64,000 nt of DNA from assembly GCA_902799555.1 (NCBI GenBank), contig CADCBB010000003.1, forward strand, positions 38,117 to 102,116, in the 5' to 3' direction. Source of the stretch: an uncultured Bacteroidales bacterium (GTDB taxonomy: Bacteria > Bacteroidota > Bacteroidia > Bacteroidales > Paludibacteraceae). The notes beneath the pieces are model-generated. The model saw only the letters and a list, made by a program, of their open reading frames with translations. It was not told the DNA's origin and ran no database searches. Below, piece after piece: positions 1 through 8,706 of the stretch (position 1 is its first letter; each line of letters starts with the position of its first letter). A program made the translations under genes and the position numbers.

Positions 1-1446
1 ATGGCGCAGATTGAAACGACTGCGGCTCCTCATAAACCGACCAAGACCATAGTAGCGGTGAATCCGATGGCGGCTGAGCCGGAGAAAGTGGAAAGTGGAA
101 AGCCGAAAGTGGAAAGTGAGCAGCCGGTAGTGGAGACTCCGAAGAAGAAACGCGGACGGCCGAAGAAAGCGGAAAGTGTCAAGCCGGCAGAAGCGCCGGA
201 GGCCCCGAAGCAAGAGGTAGCAGAGGCACCTAAGCCGGAAGCTCCGAAGCCGGCAGAGAAGCCGGCAGAAAAACCGGCAGAGAAACCGACAGAGAAACCC
301 AAGCCGACAATGCCGGATTTGGGTGAGAACGTGATCGCGATGGGTACCTTGGAGTGCACACCGGACGGCTACGGATTCTTGCGTTCGGCAGACTATAACT
401 ACCTGCCAAGTCCTGATGATGTCTATGTAAGCAAAGATCAGATGCGTCAGTACGGCCTGAAAGCGGGCGACACAGTAGAGTGCTCGATTCGTCTGAACCC
501 GCAGCCGGAGAAATTCTTCCCGATGGAGAAGGTGATTCGCATCAACGGTCTTGACCCTGAGTTGGCGAAGAAACGGGTAGCGTTTGAGAACCTCACTCCC
601 CTCTTCCCCGATGAAAAATTCAAGTTGTGTGTAGGAAATCGTCAAGACAGCCTGAGCGTACGTATGATCGACCTGTTCAGCCCGATCGGTAAGGGTCAAC
701 GTGGTCTGATTGTAGCGCAGCCGAAGACCGGTAAAACCGTGTTGCTCAAGGAGTTAGCCAATGCTATTCTGCATAACAACCCGGAGGTTTATATGATCGT
801 TCTGCTCATCGACGAGCGTCCGGAAGAGGTGACCGACATGGCGCGCAGCGTGGACGCCGAAGTGATTGCTTCGACCTTCGATGAGCCGGCCGAGAACCAT
901 GTGCGCGTAGCCAATATCGTCCATGAGAAAGCGAAACGCTTGGTAGAGAGCGGTCATGACGTCGTTATCCTGCTTGATTCGATCACTCGTTTGGCTCGTG
1001 CCTACAACACCGTGGCTCCGTCGAGCGGTAAAGTGCTGTCCGGCGGTGTAGAAGCACAGGCACTGCATAAACCGAAACGTTTCTTCGGTGCCGCCCGTAA
1101 CATTGAGAACGGCGGCAGCTTGACCATCATCGCGACGGCTTTGACCGAGACCGGAAGTAAGATGGACGACCTCATCTTTGAGGAATTCAAGGGAACGGGT
1201 AACATGGAACTGCAGCTCGATCGCAAGTTAGCCAACAAGCGTATCTTCCCGGCCGTGGATATCCCGGCATCGAGTACGCGTCGTGACGATTTGCTTTTAC
1301 CGGCAGACGTACTGAGCCGCATGTGGCAGATCCGTAAGATGCTGAGCGATATGAGCGGTCAGGAAGCCATGGAGAAACTGAAGAGCTACATGGAGCGAAC
1401 CGAAGATAACGACGAATTTTTATTAGCCGTTAACGGCGCACGATGA
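1..1446 (+). CDS. rho: Transcription termination factor Rho (probably 5'-partial)
   Basis: Hexameric RNA-dependent ATPase that ends transcription. Residues 1-105 are Lys/Pro/Glu/Ala-rich and disordered-looking, with an AT-hook-like RGRPKK at 51-56 and a PAEK repeat. Residues about 112-180 form the cold-shock-like RNA-binding domain (PDGYGFLR). The ATPase follows: Walker A QPKTGKT (240-246), Walker B VVILLD (321-326), Q-loop [20 protein letters not shown] (346-365). The helical Rho N-terminal domain usual in the family is missing. The frame begins at base 1, so the true start probably lies upstream of the window. Overlaps aroQ by 4 nt (ATGA). Codons 29-41 carry a period-7 repeat. Confidence 0.97.
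   Translation: MAQIETTAAPHKPTKTIVAVNPMAAEPEKVESGKPKVESEQPVVETPKKKRGRPKKAESVKPAEAPEAPKQEVAEAPKPEAPKPAEKPAEKPAEKPTEKPKPTMPDLGENVIAMGTLECTPDGYGFLRSADYNYLPSPDDVYVSKDQMRQYGLKAGDTVECSIRLNPQPEKFFPMEKVIRINGLDPELAKKRVAFENLTPLFPDEKFKLCVGNRQDSLSVRMIDLFSPIGKGQRGLIVAQPKTGKTVLLKELANAILHNNPEVYMIVLLIDERPEEVTDMARSVDAEVIASTFDEPAENHVRVANIVHEKAKRLVESGHDVVILLDSITRLARAYNTVAPSSGKVLSGGVEAQALHKPKRFFGAARNIENGGSLTIIATALTETGSKMDDLIFEEFKGTGNMELQLDRKLANKRIFPAVDIPASSTRRDDLLLPADVLSRMWQIRKMLSDMSGQEAMEKLKSYMERTEDNDEFLLAVNGAR
86..121 (+). repeat. In-frame period-7 repeat in the Rho N-terminal region
   Basis: Five AGTGGAA-type 7-mers encode [13 protein letters not shown] in the disordered segment. Distinct from the 12-bp PAEK repeat at 244-300. 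Confidence 0.8.
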
Positions 1447-1865
1447 AGATATTAATTCTCAACGGACCTAATCTGAACCGTCTGGGAACGCGTAAACCGG
1501 AGATCTACGGTACGCAGACGATGGCACAGATTTTGTTAGCTATCCAGCGACAATGGCCGGAGGTCTTCTTTACGTATGTGCAGTCGAACCACGAAGGCGA
1601 CCTGATCGATGCGATTCAGGACTTTGATGGCGACGGAATAATACTGAACGCAGGCGGGTACACGCATACGAGCGTAGCGTTGCGCGATGCAGTAGAGGAC
1701 TGCGAGGTGCCGGTAGTGGAAGTACATATCAGCGACATCCGCCAACGCGAGCCTTTCCGGCAACAAAGTTTATTAACCGATGTCTGTGCACACAGCATCA
1801 TAGGACATGGAACAAAAGGATATGAAGAAGCTGTTCTATACCTTGTTTCTGCTGATAAGCGTTAG
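1443..1865 (+). CDS. aroQ: 3-dehydroquinate dehydratase, type II
   Basis: Removes water from 3-dehydroquinate to give 3-dehydroshikimate in the shikimate pathway; cytosolic dodecamer in the family. At 140 aa it has the normal length. Family signatures in order: [18 protein letters not shown] at residues 5-22 (active-site Arg and Tyr), [45 protein letters not shown] and [14 protein letters not shown]. Translationally coupled to rho by a 4-nt overlap. The next gene starts inside its last 44 nt, so rho, aroQ and the outer-membrane gene are probably on one transcript although their functions differ. Confidence 0.97.
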   Translation: MKILILNGPNLNRLGTRKPEIYGTQTMAQILLAIQRQWPEVFFTYVQSNHEGDLIDAIQDFDGDGIILNAGGYTHTSVALRDAVEDCEVPVVEVHISDIRQREPFRQQSLLTDVCAHSIIGHGTKGYEEAVLYLVSADKR

Positions 1866-4377
1866 TGCGTCTTTGATGGCAGCCCAGTTGACCGGTAAGG
1901 CGGTTGATTTCGGGACGAAGAAACCGATTGATTTTGCGAACGTCAGCGTCATGAAGGGCGATCAACTCATCACGGGTACGATCACCGATGCGGAAGGTAA
2001 CTTTACGCTGGACGTCAAGGACGGCGAATACACGCTGGTCGTGTCGTTCATGGGTTATAGCGAGCAACGCAAACAGATCACGGTAAGCGGTAAACCGCTG
2101 AATATAGGTCGAATCGCACTCAAGGAAGATACGCAAACGCTGCGGGACGTCGAAGTGGTAGCGCAGGGTAGCTCCATGCGTTTTGAGTTAGACAAGAAAG
2201 TATTCACCGTCGATCAGAATATCGCTTCAGCCGGCGCATCGGTGACCGATGTGCTGGAGAATATCCCGTCGGTGGATGTGGATCAGGAAGGAAACATCAG
2301 CCTGCGTAACAGCGAAGATGTGGAGATCTGGATCAACGGCAAGCCGGCAGGTCTCAACTCTGAGAACCGCGGTCAGGTGCTGCAACAGATGCCGGCAGGT
2401 ACGATCGAGAAGATCGAGTTGATCACCAACCCGTCCGCGAAGTACAGCCCCGAAGGAACGTCCGGCATCATCAACCTGGTGATGAAAAAAGACCGCGCTG
2501 CCGGTTATTACGGTTCGATTCAGGCTGGTATTGACTACGCTTTGGCCAAACCCTGGACGACCCCTCCGGGCGCCAATGTGGGCTTTAACATCAATTTCAA
2601 TGCCGGGCCGGTGGACGGCTATTTCAATGTGGGCTATCGCTATCACACGAGCAACGGAGGTAGCACGACGGACCGCTATAACCTGAGTGGAACGGGTAGC
2701 CAGGTGTTGGACTCGAGTCTGATCACGAGTCACCTGGTGCAAGAGGGTACGCAGACGCATAAAGGCGGCGGTATGTTCGCCCGCGGCGGTCTAAATTTTC
2801 ATGTCGCAGAAGGCCATACGATCGGCGTATCGGGATTTGGCATGGTGAGCGATCCGAAAGTATTCACGATGAGCAATAACAACCATCGTGCCTATACCTA
2901 CACAGACGTCATCAATAGTGCCAATAACCGCTCCTATACCCGCGACCAGTACGGCACAGGCTATCATCCGGGCGGTAACGCGACCCTCGACTACCAGTTC
3001 GAGATGGACGAGCATAAGTTGAACGTCAGCGGAACGTATAACCATTTCGGTTTCAATATGCTGACCGACTATACACAGATCGAAGGCACGGACACGACCT
3101 ATCAGGACCAGAACAGTTGGAGCAAGGAGCAAGGCATCGAGATCAAGGCCGACTATGAATGGAAACCGACGCCGCAAAGTCGTCTGGAAGCGGGATATGA
3201 CTACACGCGTAACTGGAGTAACAGTTCGGCGGACGCGCATAACAACTATGCCGACGGCACGCATATCCAAGAACTAAACGAGTACTATACGGACTTCAAC
3301 GGACTGACGCAGAACCATGCGTTGTATGTGACCTACGGAAACCGATTCTGGGACAAGTTGTCGCTGCAGGTAGGTCTGCGTGGCGAGTACTACATGCGTC
3401 ATCTGGAGTCGCATTATAAAGACGGCACGGGAGCCATCCAGGACTCGTACGCGGGAATGGAGAACAAGAAAGATACATCTTATTTCCAACTCTTCCCGAG
3501 CGCCTATATCGGCTATGATTTCGGTAACGGCCATGAGTTGCAGTTGAACTATACGCGTCGTGTTCGCCGTCCGTGGGGCCACCAGATCAACCCGCGCATG
3601 GACTTCAGCGATAGTACGAACATCGGCTATGGTAACGTGGATCTGTTGCCCGCCTACACCAATAACCTCGAGTTGAATTATCTCAAGAGTTGGGAGCGTC
3701 ATACGCTGAGTGCCGGCGTATTCTGGAAATATGGAGAGGGTGCGGTGCAGAACATCAAGTACATGGAGGGCAACGTGATGAAAAACACGTACCTCAATGT
3801 GGCGACGCGTCAGGAGTTAGGTGTCGAATTGGTAGCGAAGAACCGTTTGTTCGGCGAATTGCTGCAACTGACGACCAGCGCCAATTTTTACTGGAATAAT
3901 ATCGCGGCGGTGAACCAAACGATCATGCACCAAGGTACCGCTATTCCTGTGAACCTGCCCAAGCAGAATATTTTTGCCGGCTCGGTACGCGTGAACGCGC
4001 AGTTCCTCTTCACCAAGGACTTCAGTGGACAGCTGACGGCTGCATACCGTTCGCCGCGTGTGGTTGCACAAGGTACGACGAGTCACAGCTACTCGATCGA
4101 TCTGGGTCTGAGACATACCTTCCTCAACAAACAATTAGCCCTGGCGCTGAATGTGCGCGATATTTTGGATAGCCGTGCACGGCGTAACACCACTTGGGGT
4201 GCAGGTTTCTGGCAGTTTAGCGAGAATAGATGGCATAGCCGTTCGATCAGCCTAACGCTGACCTATAACTTCGGCAACCAAATGGGTCGCAAACGCGGTC
4301 GTCCGGACGGCGATTTCGATGGCGGAAGCGATGACTTCGATGATAGCGGAAACGGACATACGGATAGCGGATTTTGA
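1822..4377 (+). CDS. Outer-membrane beta-barrel protein with carboxypeptidase-like plug region (TonB-receptor-like)
   Basis: About 851 aa. Signal peptide [20 protein letters not shown], then a carboxypeptidase-regulatory-like beta domain (about 25-105), a plug-like domain (about 110-225, with VLENIPSVDVDQEGNISLRN and IEKIELITNPSAKYSPEGTS) and a barrel to the C-terminus, as in the OMP_b-brl_3 family. The C-terminus is Gly/Asp-rich. The ATG at 1822 is preferred to 1807 because AAAGGA lies just before it and it opens the signal peptide. No SusD partner is nearby, so a glycan-uptake SusCD role is unlikely. Substrate unknown. A paralogue lies at 58751-61222. Its stop codon lies at the edge of a GTGAAAR-type heptamer array. 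Confidence 0.9.
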   Translation: MKKLFYTLFLLISVSASLMAAQLTGKAVDFGTKKPIDFANVSVMKGDQLITGTITDAEGNFTLDVKDGEYTLVVSFMGYSEQRKQITVSGKPLNIGRIALKEDTQTLRDVEVVAQGSSMRFELDKKVFTVDQNIASAGASVTDVLENIPSVDVDQEGNISLRNSEDVEIWINGKPAGLNSENRGQVLQQMPAGTIEKIELITNPSAKYSPEGTSGIINLVMKKDRAAGYYGSIQAGIDYALAKPWTTPPGANVGFNINFNAGPVDGYFNVGYRYHTSNGGSTTDRYNLSGTGSQVLDSSLITSHLVQEGTQTHKGGGMFARGGLNFHVAEGHTIGVSGFGMVSDPKVFTMSNNNHRAYTYTDVINSANNRSYTRDQYGTGYHPGGNATLDYQFEMDEHKLNVSGTYNHFGFNMLTDYTQIEGTDTTYQDQNSWSKEQGIEIKADYEWKPTPQSRLEAGYDYTRNWSNSSADAHNNYADGTHIQELNEYYTDFNGLTQNHALYVTYGNRFWDKLSLQVGLRGEYYMRHLESHYKDGTGAIQDSYAGMENKKDTSYFQLFPSAYIGYDFGNGHELQLNYTRRVRRPWGHQINPRMDFSDSTNIGYGNVDLLPAYTNNLELNYLKSWERHTLSAGVFWKYGEGAVQNIKYMEGNVMKNTYLNVATRQELGVELVAKNRLFGELLQLTTSANFYWNNIAAVNQTIMHQGTAIPVNLPKQNIFAGSVRVNAQFLFTKDFSGQLTAAYRSPRVVAQGTTSHSYSIDLGLRHTFLNKQLALALNVRDILDSRARRNTTWGAGFWQFSENRWHSRSISLTLTYNFGNQMGRKRGRPDGDFDGGSDDFDDSGNGHTDSGF

Positions 4378-4409
4378 AAAGTGAAAAGTGAAAGGTGAAA
4401 AGTGAAAGG
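4374..4409 (+). repeat. Period-7 tandem repeat (GTGAAAR type), gene junction
   Basis: Five contiguous 7-mers of the form GTGAAAA/GTGAAAG. The array overlaps the upstream stop codon and supplies AAAGG plus the GTG start codon of the PorT-like gene. Confidence 0.9.
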
Positions 4410-5183
4410 ACATATTTAGTGAAAATTGAAAGGTTAAAGGTGAAAGGGATTCTCATTCTTTTCTTCCTTTCAATTTTCAATTTTCAATTTTCAACTTGCG
4501 AGGCACAGCAGGCGATGAACAAGCCGTATGTGGATGATAGACTCTTCCACTTCGGCTTTCAGTTGGGCGTCAACTTCAGTTCGTTCTTTGTCACGGACAG
4601 CGAGGTGCCTATCGCCGACCCCATCACAGGGCAAACGGAGATCTATCACAGCCGTGTGAGCAGTCTGCTACCGGGCTTCAATGTGGGTTTTGTGACGGAT
4701 TTACGGCTATGTAATTACCTCAGTCTGCGTTTCTGTCCGGGAATGCAATTTGCCAGCCGCAGCCTGACCTACAAGACGGAAAGCGGAAGACCCGTAGCAG
4801 GTAGTCCGGGGCACGGTGCGACGGTGGATGTACTCGCCATGCCCGTCTCGTTACCGCTCTACCTCAAATGGACGGCGGCACGGGAAGGAAACTACCGCCC
4901 CTATGTCATTGCCGGTGGCGGTGTGAGCTTCAACGTGAGTCGCGACCGCGAGAAACCCGTGGTGATGAACCTGATGGACTACTTCTGCGAGGTCGGTTTT
5001 GGCGTCGATCTGTATTTCCAGTGGTTTAAGTTCTGTCCGGAAATCACGTACCGCATCGGTTTTGCCGACCAACTCTACCCTGCGGACGGACGTATGGAAC
5101 TCGCTCCGCAAGATGCGTTCTACACCAATGCCATCCAACGGTTGACCAGCAGTTGTGTCTGTCTGACTTTCAATTTCGAATAA
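4395..5183 (+). CDS. porT: PorT-like outer-membrane beta-barrel protein
   Basis: 262 aa from GTG 4395. Residues about 16-38 form a hydrophobic signal sequence ending near TCEAQQ. The mature part begins with KPYVDDRLFHFGFQLGVNF, close to what I recall of PorT from Porphyromonas and other Bacteroidetes, where it is an outer-membrane component linked to type IX secretion. Alternating strands with glycine turns and a terminal aromatic (FNFE) fit a small barrel. A second in-frame GTG at 4440 could be the real start; I chose 4395 because the same heptamer module gives the start of the next gene. The signal peptide is partly encoded by TCAATTT repeats (residues IFNFQFST). The family call rests on memory of the N-terminal motif. 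Confidence 0.65.
   Translation: MKSERTYLVKIERLKVKGILILFFLSIFNFQFSTCEAQQAMNKPYVDDRLFHFGFQLGVNFSSFFVTDSEVPIADPITGQTEIYHSRVSSLLPGFNVGFVTDLRLCNYLSLRFCPGMQFASRSLTYKTESGRPVAGSPGHGATVDVLAMPVSLPLYLKWTAAREGNYRPYVIAGGGVSFNVSRDREKPVVMNLMDYFCEVGFGVDLYFQWFKFCPEITYRIGFADQLYPADGRMELAPQDAFYTNAIQRLTSSCVCLTFNFE
4419..4446 (+). repeat. Period-7 repeat, left arm of an inverted pair
   Basis: Four 7-mers of GTGAAAA/TTGAAAG type. Bases 4420-4433 are the exact reverse complement of 4466-4479, so the mRNA could form a 14-bp stem with a 32-nt loop containing the alternative GTG start at 4440. Confidence 0.85.
4466..4498 (+). repeat. Period-7 repeat (TCAATTT type) encoding part of a signal peptide
   Basis: Four tandem TTTCAAT units. 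In frame they encode FQFSIFNFQF-like hydrophobic residues of the PorT-like signal sequence. They form the right arm of the inverted pair with 4420-4433. Confidence 0.85.
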
Positions 5184-5184
5184 G

Positions 5185-5206
5185 GTGAAAGGTGAAAAGT
5201 GAAAGG
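5185..5206 (+). repeat. Period-7 repeat at a start codon
   Basis: Three GTGAAAR units between the stop of the PorT-like gene and the beta-helix lipoprotein. The GTG at 5192 within the array is the most likely start codon of that gene. Confidence 0.85.
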
Positions 5207-6583
5207 CACATATTCTTTTTCGTGGCGATTTTGCTTATAATGGTTAGTTGTCGCGAATATACGGTAAGCGATGATCCTTCGCTGCGCCTGACTTTCTCGA
5301 CCGACACGCTTCGATTTGATACGATTTTCACCAACCAAGGCAGTGCGACCTTGCAGCTAATGGTCTATAACCGCAACGCTTCCGCGATCGCGATCGACCG
5401 GATTTGGTTAGACAGCACGCATATTTTCGAAGTGAATATCGACGGAGAGCAGGACTTGTCGCGTATCAAACAGATGACGATCAACGGCGGGGACAGCGCG
5501 TTCGTTTTCGTACGCACACGGATGAACAAGACCGGGGTAAACAGTGCGGTACTGACTGAAGATCAGTTGCATTTTCACCTGAAAAGCGGTGCCACACAGG
5601 CGGTATGTCTGGAGGCGTATGGTCAAGATGTGACGCGTATAAGGACGAAGAAGGTGCTGAACGGATATCATTTTACATCTACCCTACCTTACCTCATCTT
5701 CGATACCTTACGTATTGACGGCGATGTGACGATCGATGCCGGTTCGACCTTGTACATGCATAGCGGCGCTTGTATCTGCATTACGGGCGATGTAACGGCG
5801 GTGGGTTCATTGTATCAACCGATCATCATTCGAGGGGACAGATTAGACCGACTCTTCGATTCCGTTCCCTACGCCTATGCCGGCGGCAGTTGGAACGGAA
5901 TCTACCTGCAGGCCGATAAGCCGCAGCAGTATGACTTGGCATATGTGGATATTTTATCCGGTAATATTGGATTGTACTGCTGGAGCAGTTGTACGGGTTC
6001 GTTGCCAAACCTGCGTATGGACGGATGTCGGATTCACAACCATACGTTGTATGGTTTGGTACTGATTCATGTGGATGCCTTGGTGACGAACACGGAGATC
6101 AGTAACTGCGCCTCGTACTGCGTTTATTGCGAAGGCGGCAAGCAAGATTTTATCCATACGACAATAGCTTCTTATTACGGCAACACGAATATCCGTCTGC
6201 AGCCGAACGACAACTACAAACCCGAAGCGGCAGCGGTCTATATCGATAACTTGAGTAAGACCGCTCCGCAGACGATCACTTCGTTCTACAATAGTATCAT
6301 CACCGGCTATCAAAAAGAACAACTCGTTCTCGCTACGCCGATCGAGCCTTATTATCCGGGTAAGTTCGTCGGAAACTACATCGGACAAGACACCACGAAA
6401 GTGTTTGTCAATAATTACTATAAATACAAGGAATACGTCTATTATGATTTTCGCCTGGACAGCCTGAGTCCGGCACGAGGTATAGGCGATAGCATCGTGG
6501 CGCTACCCTATCCTTTGGATAGAGAAGGTTTCTCACGCGCCGGTATTAAGCCGGACGCAGGATGCTATCAATATCGTCCTTGA
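5192..6583 (+). CDS. Lipoprotein with right-handed beta-helix-like domain, function unknown
   Basis: 463 aa, start GTG 5192. Signal peptide with lipobox-like IMVSC (Cys at about 20), so probably a lipoprotein. Residues about 25-150 resemble an Ig-like/anchor beta domain (TFSTDTLRFDTIFTNQGSA). Residues about 165-420 show irregular beta-helix repeats (GSTLYMHSGACICITGDVT, GSWNGIYLQ, NCRIHNHT-like rungs). The end PDAGCYQY is typical of Bacteroidetes beta-helix surface proteins. No catalytic signature is recognised. It follows the PorT-like gene by 8 nt and its 3' end overlaps convergent ribF by 38 bp. Confidence 0.75.
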   Translation: MKSERHIFFFVAILLIMVSCREYTVSDDPSLRLTFSTDTLRFDTIFTNQGSATLQLMVYNRNASAIAIDRIWLDSTHIFEVNIDGEQDLSRIKQMTINGGDSAFVFVRTRMNKTGVNSAVLTEDQLHFHLKSGATQAVCLEAYGQDVTRIRTKKVLNGYHFTSTLPYLIFDTLRIDGDVTIDAGSTLYMHSGACICITGDVTAVGSLYQPIIIRGDRLDRLFDSVPYAYAGGSWNGIYLQADKPQQYDLAYVDILSGNIGLYCWSSCTGSLPNLRMDGCRIHNHTLYGLVLIHVDALVTNTEISNCASYCVYCEGGKQDFIHTTIASYYGNTNIRLQPNDNYKPEAAAVYIDNLSKTAPQTITSFYNSIITGYQKEQLVLATPIEPYYPGKFVGNYIGQDTTKVFVNNYYKYKEYVYYDFRLDSLSPARGIGDSIVALPYPLDREGFSRAGIKPDAGCYQYRP

Positions 6584-7397
6584 TCTGCGCCCTTAATTCC
6601 TCCAAACTTTCGAAATGACGCTCTTCGCGCAAGAACTGCACGAAGTGAATCTCCAATTGGCGGTCATACAGATCGCCTTTGTACGAAGGGATATGCGCCT
6701 CGATAACACCCTGCTGGTCAATATTGACGAAAGCCGGCGCGTTGTCCATCGTTGGCGTATCAATGCGCGCCATATAGACGCCTGTTTTGGGAACGATCTT
6801 ATGCGGGTCGGCTGGCGCTATGTTGGCCGTCGGAAAACCGATCGTACGACCTAATGCCTTGCCATGCACCACCGTGCCGCATAGGCTGTAAGGGCGTCCT
6901 AAAAGTTCGTTTGCCACGGCAATATTGCCATTCTCGAGCGCGGTACGTATCTCCGTTGAAGAGACGTGCCACTCGCCTTCAACATACTCGTTAAGCGTGA
7001 GGACCTCAATGCCCAGCGACGCACCGATACGACGGTAGTCCTGCGGATGCCGCAAGCGGTCCGATCCGAAACGATGATCGTACCCCATGATGATGGCAGA
7101 GACGCCGTAAGTATCCCGTAGCATCGTCATAAAATCCGCCGCTGTGAGACTTTGGATCTCCTCGAAAGGCAACATCAGCACCTCGCCATAGGTTTGAAGC
7201 AAACGCTGACGCTCTTCGGGCGTAGTGAGTAACTGCGGGACATAGTCCGACTGCAGCGTCACGCGCGGATGATGCCGAAAGGTCACGATTAACGGCTCCA
7301 GCTCACGCTGCTCCGCTTCCGATATCAGATGCTCAAACAGGAACTGATGCCCCTTATGGACCCCATCAAAGAACCCTATGGTAGCTATGCGGCTCAC
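6546..7397 (-). CDS. ribF: Bifunctional riboflavin kinase / FAD synthetase
   Basis: Phosphorylates riboflavin to FMN and adenylylates FMN to FAD. 283 aa, slightly short for the family because the N-terminus starts almost at the nucleotidyltransferase motif (IGFFDGVHKGHQFL, residues 7-20). That domain also shows GYDHRFG and SSTEIR. The C-terminal riboflavin kinase domain starts near 170 with GTVVHGKALGRTIGFPTANI. Its usual NIGTRPTF segment reads NIDQQGVIEAHIPSY, still with the expected acidic and His positions. Overlaps the upstream acidic gene by 4 nt. Confidence 0.95.
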   Translation of the reverse strand: MSRIATIGFFDGVHKGHQFLFEHLISEAEQRELEPLIVTFRHHPRVTLQSDYVPQLLTTPEERQRLLQTYGEVLMLPFEEIQSLTAADFMTMLRDTYGVSAIIMGYDHRFGSDRLRHPQDYRRIGASLGIEVLTLNEYVEGEWHVSSTEIRTALENGNIAVANELLGRPYSLCGTVVHGKALGRTIGFPTANIAPADPHKIVPKTGVYMARIDTPTMDNAPAFVNIDQQGVIEAHIPSYKGDLYDRQLEIHFVQFLREERHFESLEELRAQIKDDIDSILRPA

Positions 7398-7747
7398 TCC
7401 TCTTCGTAGTAACCTTTTTCGATACCGAATTGCAACTCGGCATCCTGGATAAGTTGAATCTGTACGCCTGTGATCGGTCGTCCTTCTTCCTTTACACCCG
7501 CCAGCACGTAATTGAGTTGCTCCGTCTCGTCCACATCGCCTTCGAGGTACTCCATCTCACCGGTCTGGGGATCTTCGCGCAGCAAACCCTGCTCCTCGAG
7601 GTAGTCATCCATCAGATCCAGCACCAACAGGATATCGTCGGCGGTCAGTTCACCTCGGTCTTCAGTAGGAATGGCATTATAGATAAATGCCACTAACTCT
7701 CGTTCTTCCGGCTCCAAAAGAGCCATTTCAATCGTGTTATTTTCCAT
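7394..7747 (-). CDS. Small acidic conserved protein, unknown function
   Basis: 117 aa, strongly acidic, no signal peptide or membrane segment, so probably cytosolic. Mostly helical-looking with many Glu/Asp and an EYLEGDVDETEQLNYV stretch. I do not recognise a named domain. It has its own divergent promoter at 7768-7799 and is coupled to ribF by a 4-nt overlap. Clean start with a correctly spaced promoter supports it as a real gene. Confidence 0.75.
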   Translation of the reverse strand: MENNTIEMALLEPEERELVAFIYNAIPTEDRGELTADDILLVLDLMDDYLEEQGLLREDPQTGEMEYLEGDVDETEQLNYVLAGVKEEGRPITGVQIQLIQDAELQFGIEKGYYEEE

Positions 7748-7767
7748 AATTTTTCAAAAAACGCTGC

Positions 7768-7799
7768 AAATTTAGTAAAATTCTTGCATATATGCAAAA
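7768..7799 (-). promoter_or_regulatory. Bacteroidetes-type promoter for the acidic protein and ribF
   Basis: On the minus strand: TTTGCATAT (-33) ending the palindrome, 20 nt spacer, TAAATTTG (-7). Shares the palindrome TTGCATATATGCAA (7785-7798) with the divergent cdsA promoter. Confidence 0.75.
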
Positions 7800-7815
7800 A
7801 AAGTTGTAATTTTGC
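7785..7815 (+). promoter_or_regulatory. Bacteroidetes-type promoter for cdsA
   Basis: TTGCATAT (-33) at 7785, 20 nt spacer, TAATTTTG (-7) at 7808-7815. The cdsA ATG is at 7834, giving a leader of roughly 15 nt. Confidence 0.85.
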
Positions 7816-7833
7816 GTGCAAAATTGAATTATT

Positions 7834-8706
7834 ATGTCCGAATTTTGGAAACGAACCCTAAGTGGGAGTGTTTTTGTGGCCTGCGTAGTAGGTAGCATCC
7901 TTTGGAGCCCGTATGCTTTCAGCATCCTGTTTTTCCTATTCTGCATGCTGGCGGTGGATGAGTTTCATCGCTTGGTGCATTCGCCTCGCGCACTGCGTGT
8001 ATATGCCCTAGTAACAACGGTTTTGTTATGGATGACTGTAGAATGTCTGGCTTGGCGCATTGAGGGGAGTGAACAGAACCTGCATTTTTCCGGTTTCATC
8101 TTCGGTGCCGCCTATATGCTGATGCTCATCTTTGCCTTACTGGATGAGATTTGGAATACCTCTCATCAGCCTTTGCAGAACTGGGGCAACCTGCTTATCT
8201 CACAGGTGATGATCGCCTTACCTTTGGCGACTTTGCTCTTCTTGGGATTTTTGGACAAATGGCTATTATTGGCCTTATTCGTCCTGATATGGGTAAATGA
8301 TACCGGCGCGTACTGCGTAGGTTCGTTGACCGCCAAACGGAAGAACGGAAACCATAAGATGGCGCCGATGATCAGCCCCAAGAAGAGTTGGGAAGGCCTC
8401 ATCGGTGGCGTGGTCTTCACCGTTGGCGTAGCATATATACTGCATGCTTTCGGTTGGTTCACAGATCTGCAGGCGGAGGGTTCGGCATGGTTGATACCAC
8501 TGCTATTTGCGTTCTTCGTCAGCACCTTCGGTACGATCGGCGACCTGATGGAGAGTCTCTTAAAACGGTCGTTGGGTGTCAAAGACTCCGGTCGTTTCCT
8601 ACCCGGACATGGCGGTATATTGGATCGCTTTGACAGCGTCCTTTTGGCTGCCCCTATCATCACTGTTTTTAGTTGGCTATGTTACTTCATTGCGCCGCTG
8701 CTCTAA
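7834..8706 (+). CDS. cdsA: Phosphatidate cytidylyltransferase (CDP-diacylglycerol synthase)
   Basis: Integral membrane enzyme that makes CDP-diacylglycerol from phosphatidate and CTP, the branch point of phospholipid synthesis. 290 aa with about seven hydrophobic helices. The family signature is intact near the C-terminus: SLLKRSLGVKDSGRFLPGHG followed by GILDRFDS. SPKKSWEGLIGG precedes it. First gene of a plus-strand run; the acyltransferase gene starts inside its last codons, which fits a lipid-synthesis operon. Confidence 0.96.
   Translation: MSEFWKRTLSGSVFVACVVGSILWSPYAFSILFFLFCMLAVDEFHRLVHSPRALRVYALVTTVLLWMTVECLAWRIEGSEQNLHFSGFIFGAAYMLMLIFALLDEIWNTSHQPLQNWGNLLISQVMIALPLATLLFLGFLDKWLLLALFVLIWVNDTGAYCVGSLTAKRKNGNHKMAPMISPKKSWEGLIGGVVFTVGVAYILHAFGWFTDLQAEGSAWLIPLLFAFFVSTFGTIGDLMESLLKRSLGVKDSGRFLPGHGGILDRFDSVLLAAPIITVFSWLCYFIAPLL

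Noticed and set aside
244-300. PAEK repeat in rho counted as a heptamer array
   Set aside because: Its period is 12 nt (four codons), a normal protein-level repeat unlike the period-7 family.
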